A stretch of DNA of 34,587 bases, taken from an uncultured Treponema sp. (lineage in GTDB: Bacteria > Spirochaetota > Spirochaetia > Treponematales > Treponemataceae). Shown piece after piece: positions 15,883 to 22,491 of this stretch. The translations under genes were made by a program, and so were the position numbers. The stretch spans positions 1-34,587 of the forward strand of contig CALDIB010000092.1 of the NCBI GenBank assembly GCA_937902125.1, read 5' to 3'. Each line of letters begins with the position of its first letter. Positions within the stretch are counted from its first letter, which is position 1. The notes under the pieces were generated by a model that had not been told where the DNA came from, ran no database searches, and saw nothing but the letters and a program-made list of their open reading frames with translations.

Positions 15883-17661
15883 ATGAAAAGTGGCGACTTA
15901 AAAAAAGTTAAGAACAAGCTTTCCAGCATTCAAGACTTTGACGAACTTCTAGATTCTCTTTTGACGCAAACCCGCAAGGTCATTCCTTCGGACGCAGGCT
16001 CAATTTATATTGTTGAAGACAAAAAGCTTACAATAAAATGCGCTCAAAATGACACGCAGCAAAAGGCATTGGCGGAAGGGGAGGAGCTGCCTTACGTTTC
16101 TTTTTCTTTTCCCATAACAAAAACTTCAATCGCGGGTTACTGCGTTCTTTCAAAAAAGCCGCTGAACATTCTTGACGCTTACAACATTCCTGCCAGCGAG
16201 CCATACAAATTCAACATTGGAACCGACGTGATGACCGGCTACAAAACAACGTCCTCAATCGCGCTTCCTTTGTTTGTGGGAAACGGCCGCGTTCTTGGCG
16301 TATTGCAGTTGATAAACGCCCTTGACAAGGATGGAAATGTCAGGACTTTTTCAGACGAAGACTTGGAAATTGCCCAAGACTTGACTTTCAGCATTTCCTC
16401 GGCTTTGGAAATGGCGGAAAGCGCCGCCCTTTCAAGCGCGGCCTATCGCGGAAAGCACCTTCAAAGCATTTTTGAAATTGACCAAAAGCTTAACGAGATT
16501 CAAGACATTGACGTTTTGCTGGAACGCATTTTGACCGAGGCGCGAAAAATCGTCAACGCCGACGCCGGTTCCATTTACGAAGTTCAAGGAAAGAACCTGG
16601 CCATCAAATACGCGCAAAACGACACCCAAAGCTCAAAGCTCCAGCCCGGAGAAAAGCTTCCTTACATGGCCTTTTCTTTTCCAATAACTGAAAAGTCAAT
16701 TTCAGGCTATGTGGCTTTAAGCGGCGAAACTTTGAACATTCACGACGCTTACAAGCTTCCCAGCGACGTTCCGTATTCCTTCAATCCCGCGTCGGACACG
16801 GCCACAGGTTACCACACAAAGTCAATGCTGACCATTCCGCTAAAAATGGCGGACTCCACTTTGCTGGGCGTTCTTCAAATAATCAACGCCAAGAACGAAG
16901 ACGGAGAATACATCGAATTTAACGAGGACGCGGAACTTTACATAAACCACTTTGCCGCCAACGCCGCCAACGCGCTTGGACAGGCCAAAAGCCGCCGCGA
17001 CTTGATTGACGCCATGACCGAAATGGCCAACATGCGGGACCCAAAAGAAACTGGAATGCACGTCACCCGCGTTTCAAAGTTCTCAGTTGAAATTTACGAC
17101 CGCTGGGCCTTCAACCATCAAATAGGCGAGTCCGAGCGGGAAAAATTCCGGGACTTTTTGGCCACGGCCAGCAAGTGCCACGACTTTGGAAAAATTGGAA
17201 TCGAAGACAAGATTCTAAAAAAGCCCGGCCGTTTTGACGACGCTGAGCGGGCCATAATGTGCAGCCACACTTGCTTGGGCGCGCAATTGTTCAAAAACTT
17301 CAACTCTCCGCTTTTTGAAATGTGCCGCGACATCAACTTGCGCCACCATGAATGGTGGGACGGAAGCCGCGGATACCCTGGAAAGTTGGATTATGCCAGC
17401 TACGAGCAGGGAACGCCTCTTCCAAAGGCGGAATGTCTTAAAGGCGAAGAAATTCCTTTGGCCGCTCGTATCGTTTCTGTGGCCGACGTTTTTGACGCTT
17501 TGAGCCACGCGCGGGTTTATAAGCCTGCATGGACAATGGAAGACGCCGTAGCGGAAATTCAAAAGTCCGCGGGAACGCAGTTTGATCCTGAAGTTGTGGA
17601 AGCCTTCATGCAGGTAAAAGACCGCTTGATTGCCATCAGCAACACTTACGGAAGCGATTGA
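15883..17661 (+). CDS. GAF-GAF-HD-GYP cyclic-di-GMP phosphodiesterase
   Basis: This 592-aa soluble protein is predicted to hydrolyse c-di-GMP under control of two sensory domains. The GAF domains (about 15-175 and 190-365) are clear duplicates: both contain DAGSIY, AQNDTQ, FSFPIT and LGVLQ.INA at matching positions. The HD-GYP domain starts near residue 385. It has HVTRVSKFS, the metal-binding CHDFGKIGIEDKILKKPG (HD near 432), HHEWWDGSRGYPG with the GYP triad near 496, and SVADVFDALSHARVYKP. All key residues appear intact. Treponemes use c-di-GMP in motility and host interaction, so a regulatory role is likely. It is monocistronic and converges on the YaiI-family gene 13 bp away. Confidence 0.94.
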   Translation: MKSGDLKKVKNKLSSIQDFDELLDSLLTQTRKVIPSDAGSIYIVEDKKLTIKCAQNDTQQKALAEGEELPYVSFSFPITKTSIAGYCVLSKKPLNILDAYNIPASEPYKFNIGTDVMTGYKTTSSIALPLFVGNGRVLGVLQLINALDKDGNVRTFSDEDLEIAQDLTFSISSALEMAESAALSSAAYRGKHLQSIFEIDQKLNEIQDIDVLLERILTEARKIVNADAGSIYEVQGKNLAIKYAQNDTQSSKLQPGEKLPYMAFSFPITEKSISGYVALSGETLNIHDAYKLPSDVPYSFNPASDTATGYHTKSMLTIPLKMADSTLLGVLQIINAKNEDGEYIEFNEDAELYINHFAANAANALGQAKSRRDLIDAMTEMANMRDPKETGMHVTRVSKFSVEIYDRWAFNHQIGESEREKFRDFLATASKCHDFGKIGIEDKILKKPGRFDDAERAIMCSHTCLGAQLFKNFNSPLFEMCRDINLRHHEWWDGSRGYPGKLDYASYEQGTPLPKAECLKGEEIPLAARIVSVADVFDALSHARVYKPAWTMEDAVAEIQKSAGTQFDPEVVEAFMQVKDRLIAISNTYGSD

Positions 17662-17674
17662 TCCAGGGCGATTT

Positions 17675-18121
17675 TTAGGCCTTGGACAGTTTGTCAAAGC
17701 TTTGGGCAAAAAGCTCAAATTCTTTTTGCCCGTAGGAATCCCGTTTTTTTGTTCCCAGTCCCAATTCAGCCATTTGCATGGAAAGTTCCCGCTCCTTTAG
17801 CGCCCGGGAAACGTTGCTTTTGTCAAAAATTTTTCCATAGCCGTTCATAACCGTCAAATTGTTTTTTAGCAAGGCGGCGGCCAAGGGAATGTCTTGGGTT
17901 ACGATTATGTCGCCGGCCTTGGCGTTTTGCAAAATCCAATTGTCGGCGGCCTGGCTTTCTTTTGGACAGACAATCATTTTAAAGTTTGGAATTTCTTCGG
18001 CGACAAGCTCTTTGTTGGCCGCAAAGAAAAGGTCGATTTGATTTTTTTTTGCAAGGGACAAAAGCCAGTTTTTGACTCTTTGGGGGCAGGAGTCCGCGTC
18101 AACAAGGATCCGCCGCGTCAT
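17675..18121 (-). CDS. YaiI/YqxD (DUF188) family protein
   Basis: This is a 148-aa cytoplasmic protein of a widely conserved family with a PIN-like fold and no agreed function. Family signatures are ILVDADSCP at the N terminus, VCPKESQAADNWILQNAKAGDIIVTQDIPLAAALL in the centre, and GLGTKKRDSYGQKEF near the end. Length is normal. Its start overlaps the zapA stop by 4 bp, making it the last gene of the infC-led minus-strand operon. It converges with the HD-GYP gene; I see no terminator in the 13-bp gap. Confidence 0.9.
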   Translation of the reverse strand: MTRRILVDADSCPQRVKNWLLSLAKKNQIDLFFAANKELVAEEIPNFKMIVCPKESQAADNWILQNAKAGDIIVTQDIPLAAALLKNNLTVMNGYGKIFDKSNVSRALKERELSMQMAELGLGTKKRDSYGQKEFELFAQSFDKLSKA

Positions 18122-18441
18122 GCAAGCGCCTTGTCGATTTTTTCTATCATGCTTTTTGTCAGGCGCTCGGCTTCAAGGTCCGCCAAGGGATCAAAGTTTT
18201 GCTTGTCTTTTTTTGCCGCGTCTTTGGCCTCTATTGATTTTTGCTTTTCTTTAAATAATTCGTCGGCGATTAAAATTCCCGCTAAAACCGCGGTTTTTTT
18301 TTGGTCTTGAATGCCGTCGTTCTTTTGGATTTCGTCGCAAACATTTTTGTAATATTCTTGAATCTTTTCAAGGTAGGGCAGTTCTTCCTCGGCTTTGAGA
18401 GCGAAAGATGTTCCTAATGCGTTTATTTGAATGACTGCCAT
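18118..18441 (-). CDS. zapA: Cell division protein ZapA
   Basis: ZapA binds and bundles FtsZ filaments at the division site. The product is 107 aa, typical for ZapA. The N-terminal beta region (MAVIQINALGTSFALKAEEELPYLEKIQEYY) is followed by the conserved helix with AVLAGILIADELFKEKQ and a C-terminal charged helix. It sits 18 bp after the coiled-coil gene and overlaps the YaiI-family gene. Association with a neighbouring coiled-coil protein recalls ZapA/ZapB pairing, although that pairing is not shown here. Confidence 0.88.
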   Translation of the reverse strand: MAVIQINALGTSFALKAEEELPYLEKIQEYYKNVCDEIQKNDGIQDQKKTAVLAGILIADELFKEKQKSIEAKDAAKKDKQNFDPLADLEAERLTKSMIEKIDKALA

Positions 18442-18459
18442 TGTTGTGTCGTTTGGCGG

Positions 18460-18993
18460 CTAGAAAATGTCCGGCGCGCTTTCTTCTTCGGTTTCAAAAG
18501 AACTGTCGCCAAACAAATCGTCGCCGTCTTGTTGGCCGGAAGGCTCTTGGCTTGAAGCTGTTTGCTCGCCAAAATTTTCTTGAACTTGAGTTTGAGCCGC
18601 TGAAAAAGGCTCTTGAATTGATTGTCGCGCGCCGGCCTCTTCCGCAACGGCGGGTTGGGCGCTTGGCTCCGGCGCTTGAATGGCGGCCGCCTCTTCTTTT
18701 GGAGCGGCCTCTTGGCTTGCGGCGTTAAAAGCCGCCTGTTCTTGGGCGCCGTGAGAATCGAGCAAGGCGTTCTCAACGGCGTCAAGGCGGCTCAAGGCGC
18801 CAAGGATTCCGTCTTCGATTTTCTTTTCGTCAGCGCAAAAGCGTGAAAGCAGCTCCGATTTTTCAGAAAGCGCTTTTGTGAGCTCTGAACGCTCGGCGCG
18901 CAGAGCATCGTTTTCTGATTTAAGCCGCTCAATTTTTTGAACGGCGCTTTCCACTTTTTGCTGCAAAAGAAGGATTTGCTCGACGGAAATCAT
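18460..18993 (-). CDS. Coiled-coil protein upstream of zapA
   Basis: The product is 177 aa. Residues 1-75 are a strong coiled coil (VEQILLLQQKVESAVQKIE, then LKSENDALRAERSELTKAL), resembling the pattern of ZapB or DUF904 proteins. Residues 80-177 are a disordered, Ala/Glu/Gln-rich tail ending in the acidic GDDLFGDSSFETEEESAPDIF. I cannot assign a family with certainty. Its position directly before zapA and its coiled coil suggest a division-associated partner. The acidic, aromatic C-terminal tip could be a short binding peptide. It follows rplT by 14 bp in the same operon. Confidence 0.65.
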   Translation of the reverse strand: MISVEQILLLQQKVESAVQKIERLKSENDALRAERSELTKALSEKSELLSRFCADEKKIEDGILGALSRLDAVENALLDSHGAQEQAAFNAASQEAAPKEEAAAIQAPEPSAQPAVAEEAGARQSIQEPFSAAQTQVQENFGEQTASSQEPSGQQDGDDLFGDSSFETEEESAPDIF

Positions 18994-19007
18994 TGGCTGC
19001 CTCTTTT

Positions 19008-19364
19008 TTACGCCAAAGCCTTTTTGGCGGCCTCTACGACAGCCTTGAACGCTTTGGGGTCTTCGATGGCCATGTTTGACAAGGCCTTGCGGTTAAGCTC
19101 GATTCCAGCCTTTGAAAGGCCGTCGATAAAGCGGGAGTAAGACAAACCTTCGTCGCGAACGGCCGCGTTGATACGGGCAATCCACAATGAGCGATATTCG
19201 CCTTTTTTGTCCTTGCGGCCAGTGTATGAGTGGTCCAAGGCCTTTGTGACCGCGTCTTTGGCGGCCTTAAAGTTTGTTCCTCTTCTTCCCTTAAAGCCTT
19301 TGGCAAGCTTTAAGATTTTCTTTCGCCTGTCGGCTCTTCTTGTTCCGTCTACTGCTCTTGACAT
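19008..19364 (-). CDS. rplT: 50S ribosomal protein L20
   Basis: This is a 118-aa large-subunit protein that binds 23S rRNA early in assembly. The sequence is typical (MSRAVDGTRRADRRKKILKL start, GFKGRRGTNFKAAKDAV, YRSLWIARINAAVRD, FIDGLSKAGIELNRKALSNMA). It is 12 bp downstream of rpmI. In many bacteria L20 represses this operon through its mRNA; the short leader here shows no obvious L20-like structure to me. Confidence 0.98.
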   Translation of the reverse strand: MSRAVDGTRRADRRKKILKLAKGFKGRRGTNFKAAKDAVTKALDHSYTGRKDKKGEYRSLWIARINAAVRDEGLSYSRFIDGLSKAGIELNRKALSNMAIEDPKAFKAVVEAAKKALA

Positions 19365-19376
19365 ACTTTGCTCCTA

Positions 19377-19577
19377 TCAACCGTATGGAAGCATCTGCTT
19401 CCTGACTTTTGCAGCCTCTGATTCAGCGAGAATTCCTGTCTGGCGAAGCTGTCTCTTTCTTTTGGGCGAACGCTTGGTCAAAATATGGCGCAAGTTCATC
19501 TTCTTGTACTTTACCTTTCCTGTTCCGGTAAGGGAAAAGCGTTTTGAGGCGCTTTTCTTTGTCTTCATCTTAGGCAT
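19377..19577 (-). CDS. rpmI: 50S ribosomal protein L35
   Basis: This 66-aa basic protein has the L35 hallmarks: PKMKTKKSASKRFSLTGTGK at the N terminus, LRHILTKRSPKRKRQLR, and the final RKQMLPYG. A GAGG sequence lies a few bases upstream of the ATG. It sits between infC and rplT, the standard order. Confidence 0.98.
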   Translation of the reverse strand: MPKMKTKKSASKRFSLTGTGKVKYKKMNLRHILTKRSPKRKRQLRQTGILAESEAAKVRKQMLPYG

Positions 19578-19589
19578 GATAAAACCTCT

Positions 19590-20114
19590 TTAATTTTTGG
19601 CTTTTGCTGAAATTGTCATCGACATGAACTTGCCTTCCATAGCGGCAGGCTTTTCGATGACATACGCCGAAGTAAGCCTTTTTAGAACTTCTTCAAGAAC
19701 TCCAAATCCCAAGTCAGTGTGGGCAAGCTCGCGTCCGCGGAAGCGGATCGTTACCTTTACCTTGTTGCCTTCGTCAAGGAACTCTTGTACATGCTTAGCT
19801 TTCGTGTCAAGATCGCCCGGTCCGATTTTGGGCTGCATCCTGATCTCTTTTAGTTTCAATACCTTTTGCTTTTTCTTGGAGTCACGGAGCTTTTTCTCCT
19901 GTTCAAAGCGGTATTTTCCGAAATCGAGTATTTTGCATACAGGCGGATTCGCAGTTGGGGCGACTTCAACAAGGTCGAGGTCTCGTTCTTTTGCCATTCG
20001 GAGCGCTTCCATTGTGGGAACGATTCCCTTCTGGTTGCCCTCATCGTCAATAAGACGCACTTCCCTTACGCGAATCCTTTCGTTGATTCGCGGTCCCTTA
20101 TTATTGTCTGCCAA
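19590..20114 (-). CDS. infC: Translation initiation factor IF-3
   Basis: IF-3 binds the 30S subunit, checks start-codon pairing and prevents subunit joining. The product is 174 aa if translation begins at the TTG at 20114, 4 nt after GAGGAGGCC. It then reads M-ADNNKGPRINERIRV, where family proteins start. ATG at 20141 would place the Shine-Dalgarno inside the gene and is rejected. Conserved blocks include RLIDDEGNQKGIVPTMEAL, VEVAPTANPPVCKILDFGKYRFE, KEIRMQPKIGPGDLDTKAKH and VTIRFRGRELAH. A rare start codon fits known IF-3 autoregulation through discrimination against non-AUG starts. The gene heads the operon. Confidence 0.95.
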   Translation of the reverse strand: MADNNKGPRINERIRVREVRLIDDEGNQKGIVPTMEALRMAKERDLDLVEVAPTANPPVCKILDFGKYRFEQEKKLRDSKKKQKVLKLKEIRMQPKIGPGDLDTKAKHVQEFLDEGNKVKVTIRFRGRELAHTDLGFGVLEEVLKRLTSAYVIEKPAAMEGKFMSMTISAKAKN

Positions 20115-20165
20115 CTGGCCTCCTCGTGTCGCAAAAAACACACATGTATATTAAGCGTAAATTGA

Positions 20166-20195
20166 ATTATACCGCAAAACGCGGCGTTATGTCTA
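20166..20195 (-). promoter_or_regulatory. Promoter of the infC operon
   Basis: On the minus strand, TAGACA (20190-20195) and a consensus TATAAT (20166-20171) are 18 bp apart. The predicted start near 20159 gives a leader of about 45 nt before the TTG start. Confidence 0.72.
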
Positions 20196-20388
20196 GTAGC
20201 GGCAAGAAGAAAAATGTCAAGGCAATAATCGTAGGATTGCCGCGTAAGTCGCAACGCTTCGCTTGCGGACTTGGTTCTTGGTTCAAAGGAGCGACGAAAA
20301 GAATTTTTGGAAAGCCCAGAAATGATGGACGTCGCATACGGTCGGGCAAGCCCGCCGTTTTGCGGCTGGGGCGTTCATTGCTCTTGGC

Positions 20389-20417
20389 TTGATTTTTTGC
20401 CGTGGAAGCGCTATCAT
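20389..20417 (+). promoter_or_regulatory. Leaderless-type promoter of the membrane-protein gene
   Basis: TTGATT (20389-20394) and TATCAT (20412-20417) are 17 bp apart. Six bases separate the -10 from the ATG at 20424. It defines the start of a gene whose open frame extends further upstream. Confidence 0.7.
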
Positions 20418-20423
20418 CAACCT

Positions 20424-21065
20424 ATGATTTTGTTCACTGTCCTTTTGTTTCCTCTTGCCTTCGCCATTTGGCTCAAGGGCCGGGACGAGGCCGCCGCCCC
20501 CAGCTTTTTCAACGCTTTTTTGGGAGTTTTTTTGTCGGCGGTTTATTGCGCCTACAAGTATTTTTTGTCGCCCTTTTATTTTTTGACGCCTGACTCTTTC
20601 TTTAGAAATTTCATTCACATTTTTTTGGAACAGACTTTTTTGCCCTTGGGAGTTTTGACTTTTGCCTTTTTGATTGTTTACAAAAAAGACAAGCTTTCCC
20701 AAAGGCTCCAAAAGATTTTTCCATTTTACATGGGCTTTTACGCCGTGTATCTTCCCTTTAGAATTTTGAACGAGGCGCTTCCTTATTCCGCCTTTGGACT
20801 TTTTGCCAAGCCAATCTTATATTTGCTTTCCATAGCCATAGTGTTTCAGCGGCAAAAGGCTTTGTTCATTCCGGCGGAAAGGGCTTTGCTTGACGGAAAG
20901 TCTTTGGCCGCCGCCGTTTTTTCTTACGCCGCCGCCTTGATTATGCCTGCCGCCGTTGAAGCCCTTTGGATTTTGGGAATGGGCGCTCCTCTTGTGATTG
21001 TTTTTGTCCTTTTGTCCGCCGCCAGCGCCGTTCTTTGTTTTGTTCAAGAAAAAGGAAAAAACTGA
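20424..21065 (+). CDS. Polytopic membrane protein, unknown
   Basis: The product is 213 aa with about six or seven predicted membrane helices (for example MILFTVLLFPLAFAIWL, FLGVFLSAVYCAYKYFL, FLPLGVLTFAFLIVY, AAAVFSYAAALIMPAAVEAL and APLVIVFVLLSAASAVLCF). I do not recognise the family. The open frame begins at 20271, but those first 51 codons are charged, unlike the rest, and span the promoter, so I place the start at 20424. It is transcribed divergently from infC. Downstream lie two hairpin repeats before flgB, so it probably is not part of the flagellar operon. Confidence 0.65.
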   Translation: MILFTVLLFPLAFAIWLKGRDEAAAPSFFNAFLGVFLSAVYCAYKYFLSPFYFLTPDSFFRNFIHIFLEQTFLPLGVLTFAFLIVYKKDKLSQRLQKIFPFYMGFYAVYLPFRILNEALPYSAFGLFAKPILYLLSIAIVFQRQKALFIPAERALLDGKSLAAAVFSYAAALIMPAAVEALWILGMGAPLVIVFVLLSAASAVLCFVQEKGKN

Positions 21066-21070
21066 TTCCA

Positions 21071-21109
21071 GCGGAAAACTCGCAGCAAAAACGCCTTGGC
21101 GTTTTTGCC
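21071..21109 (+). repeat. 39-bp hairpin repeat, copy 1
   Basis: This starts GCGGAAAACTCGCA and continues into an inverted repeat, GCAAAAACGCC/GGCGTTTTTGC, with an 11-bp perfect stem and 2-nt gap. It could act as a weak terminator for the membrane-protein gene. It is matched at 37 of 39 positions by the copy at 21143-21181. Confidence 0.85.
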
Positions 21110-21142
21110 AATTGCAACATATTCCGATGTTTTTCGCCAAAG

Positions 21143-21181
21143 GCGGAAAACTCGCAGCAAAAACGCTTTAGCGTTTTTGCC
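21143..21181 (+). repeat. 39-bp hairpin repeat, copy 2
   Basis: This has the same layout as the copy at 21071-21109. The only two differences, C to T in the left arm and G to A in the right arm, change one base pair from C-G to T-A and leave the stem perfect. Confidence 0.85.
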
Positions 21182-21182
21182 C

Positions 21183-21209
21183 TAAACTTCGCCGCTAATT
21201 TTCCGACAA
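21183..21209 (+). promoter_or_regulatory. Sigma-28-like promoter candidate of flgB
   Basis: TAAA (21183-21186), 15 bp, then TCCGACAA (21202-21209) matches the sigma-28 pattern TAAA-N15-GCCGATAA at 10 of 12 positions. The start would fall at or just before the flgB ATG at 21217, which lacks a Shine-Dalgarno sequence. Confidence 0.5.
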
Positions 21210-21216
21210 TAATAGT

Positions 21217-21639
21217 ATGAACTCATTCAATCGATCAATAGACTTGTTGCACAAGGCGCTGGACGTGAACTCCTTGCGCTATCAGGTTACGGCCAACAAC
21301 ATCGCCAACGCGGAAGTTCCAAACTTCAAGCGCTCTTCGGTGAATTTTGAAAGCGAGCTAAGAAGGGCCTTTGAGTCCGAGGAAAACGCGAGAAATTCCT
21401 TTGACTTGAAGAGAACCGACCCCCGCCATTTTTCAATTCACAATGTGATTGACTGGCAGGAAGTCAAGCCCCGCCGCGTGGTGGATTGGAATTCAACGGA
21501 AAACGCCAACGGCTCTAGCGTTGACGTTGAGACCGAAGCCATGAACATAATCAAAGTTCAGATGCAGTATCGCCTCTTGAGCCAACTGGAAAATTTTGAG
21601 TTCAACCAGGTTAAGACGGCCATGCAGCCGAACAGATAG
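21217..21639 (+). CDS. flgB: Flagellar basal-body rod protein FlgB
   Basis: This is a 140-aa proximal rod subunit of the periplasmic flagellum. The N terminus (IDLLHKALDVNSLRYQVTANNIANAEVPNFKRS) carries the rod/hook ANNIAN motif. The C-terminal helix (VETEAMNIIKVQMQYRLLSQLENFEFNQVKTAM) is the partner coiled-coil segment. Length is normal. It is the first gene of the flgB-flgC-fliE group, but 271 bp of repeats separate it from flgC. There is no Shine-Dalgarno sequence before the ATG. Confidence 0.95.
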   Translation: MNSFNRSIDLLHKALDVNSLRYQVTANNIANAEVPNFKRSSVNFESELRRAFESEENARNSFDLKRTDPRHFSIHNVIDWQEVKPRRVVDWNSTENANGSSVDVETEAMNIIKVQMQYRLLSQLENFEFNQVKTAMQPNR

Positions 21640-21642
21640 CGG
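21622..21642 (+). repeat. 21-bp direct repeat, copy 1 (flgB 3' end)
   Basis: These are the last codons and stop of flgB plus 3 bases. The same 21 bases recur exactly at 21729-21749, bracketing an 86-bp hairpin-rich segment. Confidence 0.9.
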
Positions 21643-21728
21643 AACAATTATAGAAACGGTCAAGGCCCGCTTCGCTTAATGCCTTGACTCGTTTCTTTTG
21701 CGGCGCGAAAAAAAATTATCGCGCCGCA
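21643..21728 (+). repeat. 86-bp two-hairpin segment between duplicated flgB ends
   Basis: Two inverted repeats occupy this segment: an imperfect stem starting GAAACGGTCAAGGC at 21653-21695, and a perfect 10-bp stem TGCGGCGCGA/TCGCGCCGCA at 21699-21728. No coding potential is visible. The first hairpin resembles, in reverse complement, the sequence at 34053-34084. Confidence 0.7.
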
Positions 21729-21749
21729 ATGCAGCCGAACAGATAGCGG
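21729..21749 (+). repeat. 21-bp direct repeat, copy 2
   Basis: This is an exact copy of 21622-21642, including a non-functional duplicate of the flgB stop region. It lies immediately before the MITE-like element. Confidence 0.9.
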
Positions 21750-21760
21750 TACTGATTGAT

Positions 21761-21900
21761 TTAAGGGTATCTCTAAAAACTCGCCTTCAGCGATTTTTTA
21801 GAGAACCCGACGAGTTTTAACTCTTGAAAATAACAAGAGTTAAAACATCGCATTTTCAGAGTTACCTCTAAAAAGCTGAACTTTTTAGAGGTTCCCTTAA
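21761..21900 (+). mobile_element. 140-bp MITE-like element between flgB and flgC
   Basis: The ends form 19-bp imperfect terminal inverted repeats: TTAAGGGTATCTCTAAAAA on the left and TTAAGGGAACCTCTAAAAA read inward from the right (17 of 19 identical). Inside are further hairpins (arms TTTTAACTCTTG, and CCTCTAAAAAG/CTTTTTAGAGG). It encodes no protein. The left 100 bp is repeated almost exactly at window position 1-101 in the opposite orientation. The right TTAA runs into GGAG, the Shine-Dalgarno of flgC. The transposase family is unknown; TTAA at each end may be part of the element or a target duplication. Confidence 0.7.
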
Positions 21901-21910
21901 GGAGATTATA

Positions 21911-22369
21911 ATGGGACTTTTTTCAGCGATAAACATTGCTTCGACAGGATTGAGCGCCGAGCGCCTTAGAACGGACGTTATTTCAAACAACATCGCCAAC
22001 GCATCTACCACAAGAACCCAGGACGGCGGCCCGTTCAAAAGAAGCCGAGTGATTTTCCAACCGGTGGCGGATTCTAATCCCACATTCCGAACGCCCTACC
22101 TTCCTTCAAACTTGGACAACGGCCCTGGAAAGGGCGTTAAGGTTCGGGAAATCGTTGTGGACACAAGCGAAGGAAAGTTGGTTTACGACCCCGACCATCC
22201 GGACGCCATAAAGACAGGCCCCCGCGCGGGCTACGTTGAATATCCCAACGTGAACATAGTGAACGAAATGGTTGACCTTATTTCCGCCAGCCGCGCCTAC
22301 GAAGCCAACACGACGGTAATCGAAGGCTCAAAGGACATGTTCAATTCAGCCCTTGAAATAGGACGATAA
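21911..22369 (+). CDS. flgC: Flagellar basal-body rod protein FlgC
   Basis: This is a 152-aa proximal rod subunit. The N terminus FSAINIASTGLSAERLRTDVISNNIANAST has the family motif, followed by GGPFKRSRVIFQPV. The C terminus (NVNIVNEMVDLISASRAYEANTTVIEGSKDMFNSALEIGR) is the characteristic FlgC end. The Shine-Dalgarno AAGGAG at 21899-21904 overlaps the right end of the MITE-like element, so the insertion supplies or preserved the ribosome binding site. Confidence 0.96.
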   Translation: MGLFSAINIASTGLSAERLRTDVISNNIANASTTRTQDGGPFKRSRVIFQPVADSNPTFRTPYLPSNLDNGPGKGVKVREIVVDTSEGKLVYDPDHPDAIKTGPRAGYVEYPNVNIVNEMVDLISASRAYEANTTVIEGSKDMFNSALEIGR

Positions 22370-22395
22370 TAGCGCTAATATAAGGAAAGGGTGAG

Positions 22396-22434
22396 GGCAA
22401 AAAGCGCGCCGATGACATTGCGGGCCTTTTTGCC
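22396..22434 (+). repeat. Inverted repeat between flgC and fliE
   Basis: GGCAAAAAG (22396-22404) and CTTTTTGCC (22426-22434) form a 9-bp stem. A smaller hairpin, TCCGC-TCCA-GGCGGA, sits just before the fliE Shine-Dalgarno GGGGGAAA. The whole 122-bp flgC-fliE gap is noncoding. The structures may tune read-through or RNA stability. Confidence 0.5.
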
Positions 22435-22491
22435 AGGCGGGCCGCGCGGCTCGCGTGTTATAAAGTCCGCTCCAGGCGGATTGGGGGAAAT

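Noticed and set aside
19597..20154. 185-aa plus-strand open frame opposite infC
   Set aside because: It is the exact antisense of infC; serine/arginine-rich shadow with no support.
20271..20423. N-terminal extension of the membrane protein at 20424
   Set aside because: Charged, non-membrane residues that overlap the -35 and -10 boxes; the hydrophobic protein begins at 20424.
21640..21760. Terminator ending flgB transcription
   Set aside because: The hairpins lack a T run on the plus strand, and flgC has no separate promoter that I can see, so read-through is more likely.
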